A stretch of DNA of 24,893 bases from contig JAUWXM010000006.1 in the NCBI GenBank assembly GCA_030616365.1, forward strand, positions 1 to 24,893, in the 5' to 3' direction. Of the stretch, positions 19,284 to 24,893 are shown one piece after another. A program made the translations under genes and the position numbers. The DNA comes from a bacterium. Its GTDB lineage: Bacteria; UBP18; UBA7526. The first letter of the stretch is position 1. The number at the start of each line of letters is the position of its first letter. The notes below the pieces were generated by a model. It ran no database searches. It saw only the letters and a list, made by a program, of their open reading frames with translations, and had not been told where the DNA came from.

Positions 19284-21602
19284 TTATCTTATCTTGCGTT
19301 GCTTATCAATAATCCACAAGGTTTTTTCTATGTCAGATTTGATATGGCTTAGTTTTGGATCATATCTATATATCGATTGCTGCCTGATTTTATCTGCTCT
19401 TCCAAAATATTCTAATGCTTTTTTATATTCCTCTAAATAATAGTAGTGATTTCCAATTGAAAAGTTAAACCTTATTAAATCATAGGGCTTAAATTTCCCC
19501 GCTCCCATTTCTAATGCTTTCTTGTAATATTCAATCGATTTCTTGGATTGAAAAAGAGAATCATAGCAGATACCTAATTCACGATATGTCTGATAGTGGT
19601 TGGGGTTGATCTGAAGAACTTTCTCAAAACTTCTGATTGCTTCTTGATATTTTCTTCTATTTAGGGACTCTCTACCCTGGCGGAAGACCTGATAGGTCTT
19701 CTGGTCCTGCAATAGGTTCAATTTCCAGGCAGAAACCCCATGACTAAAACTTGAGGAGTTATAGTCCACTGCTTGCTGATAGTAGATCTTTGCCTGGGCC
19801 AAATCTCTATCTTTCTGAAATTCAAAGATACTCCCCAGATAATAAGATAGAATTCCTCTGATATGGGAGTCTCCTAAGAGTTTTGGCATGTTCCTGAGAA
19901 TCCATTCCTTGGCCAAATTATACTTCTTCTGTCCATATAAGTAACGAGTTACGATAAAGATGAATGATTCTTTATCTGGAATCTCATTCAGGATTTCATA
20001 GAAGAGTTCCATAGCCTCTTTCTCTTTGCCTTTTCTGATAGACTTTTTGGCTGAAGAAATTCTATCTGCAAAATCTTGGTTGGCCGCTGCGAAGGTATAT
20101 TTTACCAAGCCTTCTCGTTGAAGATAAAAAAGTTTCTCAATCTTCTCCTGGGAGACTTTCTTTATCTCCTTATGCCATTCCTCTTCTAAGGATTGAATCT
20201 CCTTTTTAAATTCATCTTCTGAATCTAAAGGAATTCGAGCCAATTGTTTTATTTTTTCTATACCATATTTTTGATAGACAAAATTTATAAAGTCATCACG
20301 GAGATAGCCGATAGATGTGTTTAAAGTTATATCCCTGCCAGGTTTAGATTTCTTGTTAAAAATATCCCAGAGAGGGATGAGCAGGCCTTTCTGAAGCAGG
20401 AAGGCAGAGTATAGATTGGGTGAATCTGTATGGCGAACTTGGCCGATACTTGCCACGGCTTCGCCAAAGTTTCGCGAACGATGAGCATACGAATTATAAG
20501 GAATGAAGCGATGGGTGAAGAGATGCATCATTTCATGCTGTAGTCCGGGGTCGACCAGGCGGTAGGTATACCAGTTGTGTATCTCGTGAGCAAAGTATAG
20601 GGCGCAAGGAGCGCGCATCCCCAATCTGGCTAATTTTAAGTCTGGAGTATATAAGTAGGAGTGTATCTTACTGGGATATTCTACCTCGGTAATAGTGGTA
20701 AATTTATCAAATAACCATTCATGTGTAGCAGCGATTGGTCCCACCTCATTAAGGGCTACCGAATTAGAGGAAAAACGATAGATGAAGTGCTCGCTCTCTG
20801 CCTGTTTTCTAAGAACAAATGGCCGATCGGCCCATCCCAAATAGTAAAGCCCCAGGGAGCAGCGAAAATTTGGTAAGATAATAATACTTATTAAAAGGAT
20901 AAAGGCGATTATGGCTATATTTATTAATGCTCTCCGACGGCTAAAGAGACTATAGATTAACATTATTATCCAGATAGTTCCAAAAATTAAGAGTACCGAA
21001 AGAAGTATCGAATCCCGAAAAGAAGCAGGAGGAATGGGTAAAAGGTCGAATCCGGACAATAATACGATAAATAAAAAGACCCAATAGCCTAATGAAAAGC
21101 AGAGGGCTCTTCTTTTGATGACAATTTTGCGGAATAGAAGTTTATAAAGAAGGCAGGCGGTTAGTAATAGCAGTAGAAGGGGAAACATTATGGAAATAAA
21201 ATAGGGTTCCAGTTCGTATAGCACATCAAAATATTTAAGCGGGAGAATCGGGTCGTTTTTATATTTGAAGTATAAAGCGAAAGATTGAAGAGAAAGAGGA
21301 ACAAAAAGGAAGGGCAAAAAAGTAACCACAACTAAAAGGAGCGTTCTAAATTGTTCTTTATAAATCTCTACATTAGTATCTCGGACTGTTCCTTTCTTTA
21401 ATCTACTTTCAATGCTTGAGAAAAATAAGACCCATAAAACAAAGAGAGTAACTGCATCTATTCCTAACATTTTGACTGGTTCACGGTACATAAAAAGGCT
21501 AAATACCCTGCTCAGTACCAGAAAGACAAAAGTGGCAAGTAATATACTAAACCAATAGTATTTAGATTTCAGATAAAGTTTAATGCTATAGCCTAAGTTC
21601 AT
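19284..21602 (-). CDS. polytopic membrane metallopeptidase with C-terminal TPR repeats
   Basis: 772 residues. Residues 1-250 hold about seven hydrophobic helices. About 255-480 resembles a peptidase MA-like gluzincin domain: L-Q-H-E-M-M-H-L-F (H356, E357, H360) and downstream N-F-G-E-A-V-A-S (E381) as the third zinc ligand. About 480-770 is helical repeats, with TPR consensus clear in A-I-R-S-F-E-K-V-L-Q-I-N-P-N-H and S-I-E-Y-Y-K-K-A-L-E-M-G. A membrane-bound protease with a TPR substrate or partner platform is inferred; the substrate is unknown. Codons are visibly more AT-rich than in neighbouring genes. AAGGAG is about 21 nt before the ATG, too far for normal use, and an in-frame stop blocks an earlier start. 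Confidence 0.85.
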   Translation of the reverse strand: MNLGYSIKLYLKSKYYWFSILLATFVFLVLSRVFSLFMYREPVKMLGIDAVTLFVLWVLFFSSIESRLKKGTVRDTNVEIYKEQFRTLLLVVVTFLPFLFVPLSLQSFALYFKYKNDPILPLKYFDVLYELEPYFISIMFPLLLLLLTACLLYKLLFRKIVIKRRALCFSLGYWVFLFIVLLSGFDLLPIPPASFRDSILLSVLLIFGTIWIIMLIYSLFSRRRALINIAIIAFILLISIIILPNFRCSLGLYYLGWADRPFVLRKQAESEHFIYRFSSNSVALNEVGPIAATHEWLFDKFTTITEVEYPSKIHSYLYTPDLKLARLGMRAPCALYFAHEIHNWYTYRLVDPGLQHEMMHLFTHRFIPYNSYAHRSRNFGEAVASIGQVRHTDSPNLYSAFLLQKGLLIPLWDIFNKKSKPGRDITLNTSIGYLRDDFINFVYQKYGIEKIKQLARIPLDSEDEFKKEIQSLEEEWHKEIKKVSQEKIEKLFYLQREGLVKYTFAAANQDFADRISSAKKSIRKGKEKEAMELFYEILNEIPDKESFIFIVTRYLYGQKKYNLAKEWILRNMPKLLGDSHIRGILSYYLGSIFEFQKDRDLAQAKIYYQQAVDYNSSSFSHGVSAWKLNLLQDQKTYQVFRQGRESLNRRKYQEAIRSFEKVLQINPNHYQTYRELGICYDSLFQSKKSIEYYKKALEMGAGKFKPYDLIRFNFSIGNHYYYLEEYKKALEYFGRADKIRQQSIYRYDPKLSHIKSDIEKTLWIIDKQRKIR

Positions 21603-21651
21603 AATTATTTATAATGTTTTTCACTCCTTTTCGATTTCTATATACGTACGA

Positions 21652-21693
21652 AGTAAGAAGGGCCATAAGAAGGGTCAGTAAGAAGGGTCAGAT
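21652..21693. repeat. three tandem copies of an AAGAAGGGTCAGT-like unit
   Basis: About 13-14 bp per unit, the first copy diverged (GGGCCAT for GGGTCAG), in the 146-bp spacer between the uracil-DNA glycosylase and TPR genes. Confidence 0.65.
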
Positions 21694-21748
21694 TTTGGAA
21701 TTTGACAATAGATAGTGTCTTCCGCCAGTCTTTAAGTAGACAGAAAAG

Positions 21749-22465
21749 CTATGATTTTTTGTATTCTTTCTTAAGAAGTTTCATGTCCTCCCAGACCGCT
21801 TTCTTATAACCTGGGTTGCGCAGTAGTGCTGCCGGATGATAGGTGGCGAGCAGTTTTACTCCTTTAGCAAAGGGATGGAACTCTCCTCTCAATCTACCTA
21901 TCCTCTCATCCGTCTTGAGTAAGGTCTGGGCAGCAAAGGTCCCCATAGCAAGGATAATCTTGGGTCTTATTATTCTTAACTGCCTATCCAGATAGCCCCA
22001 GCAGGCCTTGATCTCCTCTGGCTTGGGATTCCTATTCATTGGAGGGCGGCACTTTAAAATATTTCCGATAAAGACATCTTCTCTTTTGAGACCGATGGAG
22101 GCCAATATCTTGGTCAGTAGCTGCCCGGCAGCACCCACAAAGGGCTTTCCCTGCAGGTCCTCATTTCTCCCTGGTGCCTCTCCCACCAATATCAATTTGG
22201 CATTGGGGCTTCCCTCTCCAAAGACCACGTTATTCCTCTCCCTCCATAAGGGACACTTCCTGCATCCCTCCACCTCTCTTCTCAACTTTTCTAAAGTCTC
22301 CTTTGACCTTGGACTTTGGACTTTGCCTGCCCCGTAGGCTTGTCCTTCGGGGGACTTTGGACTAATTGCTACTTCTCTGAGTCCCCTCTCCTTCTCCTGC
22401 CTGAGGTATCTCTTAGTCAGAGAAAGAACCTCCCTAAAATCTTTTAGAATCCTGTCCTCTTTCAT
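21749..22465 (-). CDS. family 4 uracil-DNA glycosylase (4Fe-4S)
   Basis: 238 residues. C-R-K-C-P-L-W (C68, C71), C139 in K-C-R-P-P and C155 in A-C-W-G-Y-L form the Fe-S cluster set. G-E-A-P-G-R-N-E-D (95-103) and T-Y-H-P-A-A-L-L-R (H210) are the uracil-pocket motifs. The enzyme excises uracil from DNA after cytosine deamination. Family 4 is common in thermophiles and in many uncultured lineages. Residues about 35-54, before the catalytic domain, come from the same repeat found inside trmD, read in a different frame. The gene lies 19 bp after pbpC and probably shares its transcript. Confidence 0.94.
   Translation of the reverse strand: MKEDRILKDFREVLSLTKRYLRQEKERGLREVAISPKSPEGQAYGAGKVQSPRSKETLEKLRREVEGCRKCPLWRERNNVVFGEGSPNAKLILVGEAPGRNEDLQGKPFVGAAGQLLTKILASIGLKREDVFIGNILKCRPPMNRNPKPEEIKACWGYLDRQLRIIRPKIILAMGTFAAQTLLKTDERIGRLRGEFHPFAKGVKLLATYHPAALLRNPGYKKAVWEDMKLLKKEYKKS
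22304..22364. repeat. in-frame dispersed repeat inside the uracil-DNA glycosylase gene
   Basis: Same flanks as 5661-5727 (GGACTTTGGACTTTG, CCTGCCCCGT, CGGGGGACTTT-GGACT) around a shorter, different centre. No stop codon arises in the frame used. Confidence 0.85.
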
Positions 22466-22484
22466 TTCTTATTTCTAGCACCTC

Positions 22485-24881
22485 TTAATTCAGAACAAGA
22501 AAGTTCACCGTCTGACTAAAGAATTTATTATCCTTAGTTCTAATCTCCACCCGATGCCTGCCAGGAGTAAGTGGCCACCAGGCAACAAAAGGTCTTTCTA
22601 CGGTAGCAAAGGGCTGGCCATCTATCAGCCAGGTAATCCGGTTAGTCTCCTCAGGGATAATGGCCTCTAATCTGAGGCTCTGATAATCCCGGCGTAATAC
22701 GGGATCGATCTTGAAGATATCTCCTTCATCCGGGAAGGCGATAGCCAATCGTTTACTCTCTGATCCTTTCTTGTGACCTGCTAACCTCTGACCCTGTTCT
22801 CCAGAGAGGGAAGAAAAGGTCTGGGGAGGTAAGGGAATCCCCTCTTTCGCTACCCAGGATTGATATAGGGGAGGAAAGACCTCAAAGACCCTTTCTTCTA
22901 TCACATCCCCGGGACAATCCTTGGTCGCTAAGAGTCGGTTGCGTCTATCCAGCCTGATGAGGCGATGAAAGTCGCAGACCTCTTTGGGCTCAGTACCCTC
23001 TATGAATATCTCCTCCATCTGGTGGGGGCAATGGGTGCCAGGAATTTTTCCTGATAAAGGACAGATGAGACATCTCTTCAGCCCATCAGGAGACGGAAAG
23101 CATCGAGGGGATTTGTCTCTTTCCAAGAAGGTCATAACGTCGTGGAATAAGGGGGCAGCTCCAGAGATGCCCGAGACACTACGCATCGGGCTCCCATCGA
23201 AGTTTCCTATCCAGACCCCTACCGTATAGCGCGGGGTGTAGCCTATGGTCCAGTTATCCCGGAAGTCCTTGGAGGTTCCGGTCTTGACCGAACAGGGAAA
23301 GGGAAGGTCCAAAGGAGAACTCAGGCCAAAGGCTGGAATCCTGGCATCATTGTCGGAGAGGATGTGGGTCAGGAGATACGATATCTGAGGAGAAACAACT
23401 CTCTTCTCCTCAGGGATAGGGGGACGGGGAAGGGATTTGCCCTTACTATCCTTTATCTCCAGGATGGCTCTCCCCTTTTGGAAAGTCCCTCCCTTAGCTA
23501 AGGCGCGATAGGCACCAACCAGTTCCAATAAGGTTACCTCTCCATTCCCTAAGGTCAGCCCCAGGCCATAATGGATTGGGCTCTCTCTGAGACTCTCAAA
23601 TCCTGCTTGGTGCAGCCGGTTAAGAAGGAGGTCCGCCCCCAGATTCTCCAATACCCGAACCGCCGGGACGTTATAGGAAGAGGCTAAGGCGGTACGTAGA
23701 CGCACCGGTCCATGGAACTTTCCATCGTAGTTCCGAGGGGTGAAGTCACCACCGGCAGTAACCGCGTGGGTCTCAACATCAGGAATGATGGTGGCAGATG
23801 TCAGGTCGTTCTCCAGGGCCAGACCATAGGTGAAGGGCTTCAGGGTAGAACCTGGCTGACGAAGGGAAAGGGCACCGTTCACCTGACCATCATGTTCTTT
23901 ATTAAAAAAATCGACCGAGCCCACCATGGCTAAGATATCTCCGGTCTGATTATCCATAATCAGAATAGCGCCATTGGTCACCCCGGCCCGCTTGAGACTC
24001 CTCACCCGATTAGCAAGAAGTTTCTCCGCCGCCTCCTGAATAGTGAGATCGAGGGTGGTACGAATAATGCCTATATCTCGTCTCTCTTCTGGAGAAAATT
24101 TCCCCAGGACCCAGTCACAGAAGTGGGGAGCGCGAAAGGAGTTCTCTCTGGCGCAAAGATTCAGGGGTTGGGAGAGCGCCCGCTGATAGGTCTGGTAATC
24201 TATCATCCTCTTATTTAGCATGCGCCGGAGTATCTTTTCCTGCCGCTCCTTTGCCCGAGGGAAATGGCGGAAGGGATCGTATCCTGAGGGAGAACGGGTC
24301 AGGCCGGCAAGAAAGGCAGATTCGGCTAAGGAGAGGTGGCTGGCTGGTTTAGCAAAGTATAAGTGGGAAGCGGCTTCAATGCCAAAGGTCTGATTGCCAT
24401 AGGGGACTCGGTTGAGATATTGAGTGAGTATCTCGTCTTTGGAGATGGTGCCCTCCAGGCGCAGGGCATACCAGGATTCCCGGATTTTATGGGGCAAAGT
24501 GCGGGGGAAATGGAGGATATTGCGCACCACTTGCTGGGTAATGGTGGAGGCTCCAGAGACCACTCTTCTCTCCTTGATATTCTGTACCAGAGCCCGGGAT
24601 AGGGCTAAGGGGTCTATTCCCGGATGGCGATAGAAGCGGCTGTCCTCTGCCGCCAGGAGAGCAGAGATAAGGTGCTGGGGAACCTTCTCCAGCGAAACCC
24701 ATCTCGCCCTTCCCTCCTCATCAGAGAGAACCTCTCTCAAGAGTCGACCTTCCCCATCCAGAATCTTTAAGGAGATTATGGGCGCCGGTTCAAGAAGTTT
24801 CTTGGAGAAGGGAATCAGGGTTGAGACCCCAAAGAGTACTACCAAAGCAAAGATTGTTATTACTACTCTATTTCTCTTCAT
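22485..24881 (-). CDS. pbpC: penicillin-binding protein 1C
   Basis: 798 residues. N-terminal membrane anchor (about 6-25), then a GT51 glycosyltransferase domain with A-A-E-D-S-R-F-Y-R-H-P-G-I-D (E79) and G-A-S-T-I-T-Q-Q (110-117). The transpeptidase domain has S-T-L-K (S345, K348), S-Y-N (402-404) and K-T-G-T-S (533-537). A C-terminal PbpC-specific beta domain of about 90 residues begins near 705 (F-P-D-E-G-D-I-F-K-I-D). It polymerises and crosslinks peptidoglycan on the outer face of the inner membrane. In many genomes it follows an alpha-2-macroglobulin gene, which would lie beyond the window edge. The ribosome-binding site is weak (AGAG only). Confidence 0.95.
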   Translation of the reverse strand: MKRNRVVITIFALVVLFGVSTLIPFSKKLLEPAPIISLKILDGEGRLLREVLSDEEGRARWVSLEKVPQHLISALLAAEDSRFYRHPGIDPLALSRALVQNIKERRVVSGASTITQQVVRNILHFPRTLPHKIRESWYALRLEGTISKDEILTQYLNRVPYGNQTFGIEAASHLYFAKPASHLSLAESAFLAGLTRSPSGYDPFRHFPRAKERQEKILRRMLNKRMIDYQTYQRALSQPLNLCARENSFRAPHFCDWVLGKFSPEERRDIGIIRTTLDLTIQEAAEKLLANRVRSLKRAGVTNGAILIMDNQTGDILAMVGSVDFFNKEHDGQVNGALSLRQPGSTLKPFTYGLALENDLTSATIIPDVETHAVTAGGDFTPRNYDGKFHGPVRLRTALASSYNVPAVRVLENLGADLLLNRLHQAGFESLRESPIHYGLGLTLGNGEVTLLELVGAYRALAKGGTFQKGRAILEIKDSKGKSLPRPPIPEEKRVVSPQISYLLTHILSDNDARIPAFGLSSPLDLPFPCSVKTGTSKDFRDNWTIGYTPRYTVGVWIGNFDGSPMRSVSGISGAAPLFHDVMTFLERDKSPRCFPSPDGLKRCLICPLSGKIPGTHCPHQMEEIFIEGTEPKEVCDFHRLIRLDRRNRLLATKDCPGDVIEERVFEVFPPLYQSWVAKEGIPLPPQTFSSLSGEQGQRLAGHKKGSESKRLAIAFPDEGDIFKIDPVLRRDYQSLRLEAIIPEETNRITWLIDGQPFATVERPFVAWWPLTPGRHRVEIRTKDNKFFSQTVNFLVLN

Positions 24882-24893
24882 CTAATCTCTATT

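Overview
The window is a densely packed chromosomal segment from an uncultured bacterium that makes peptidoglycan. It carries penicillin-binding protein 1C, a lytic transglycosylase and a PASTA protein. Nearly every gene is on the minus strand. I place it in an uncultured candidate phylum, by feel only: core-gene order is bacterial and conserved, and the DNA is full of short palindromic and tandem repeats of the kind seen in metagenome-assembled genomes. The phylum cannot be fixed from this sequence.

Layout, read in the direction of transcription (high to low coordinates). (1) 24881-19284: pbpC, a family 4 uracil-DNA glycosylase, and a large membrane metallopeptidase/TPR protein. (2) 18831-11394: a priA-fmt-YugP-PASTA-rpe block, a common bacterial grouping in which def and rsmB would often appear but do not. 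A lone plus-strand gene (15596-16384), possibly primase-like, sits between priA and fmt. The block runs on into two exported HAD phosphatases, AphA-like and e(P4)-like, the second with an extra C-terminal OB-like domain. (3) 10081-7736: two separately promoted genes for membrane-anchored enzymes, a staphylococcal-type nuclease and a ComEC-type metallo-beta-lactamase hydrolase. They share a duplicated promoter and N-terminal anchor but have unrelated catalytic domains. With the two phosphatases they look like an extracytoplasmic nucleic-acid breakdown and nucleotide dephosphorylation set. (4) 7415-1467: the ylxM-rpsP-khpA-rimM-trmD-rplS-lepB-rnhB-yraN-comM translation and processing operon, from a near-consensus sigma70 promoter. 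(5) 1198-1: a lytic transglycosylase and a dNMP-kinase-like P-loop protein that runs off the window.

The most unusual layer is the repeats. At least four small palindromic insertions beginning (C)CCCG and ending CGGGG are flanked by 5-bp direct repeats. One split the ribosome-binding site of the kinase gene from its reading frame and made a 28-codon upstream ORF. Two abut or contain the -35 box of a strong promoter. One writes the last residues and stop codon of rnhB. A different repeat is read through in frame, in two different frames, inside trmD and the uracil-DNA glycosylase gene. Other families keep constant flanks while the hairpin between them changes completely but stays self-complementary. 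One repeat carries a roughly 112-bp palindromic insertion at its hairpin loop, and an uninterrupted copy lies elsewhere in the window.

Also notable: a PriA whose Walker A, Walker B and motif III residues are all substituted, and a ribosomal protein L19 short at both ends.
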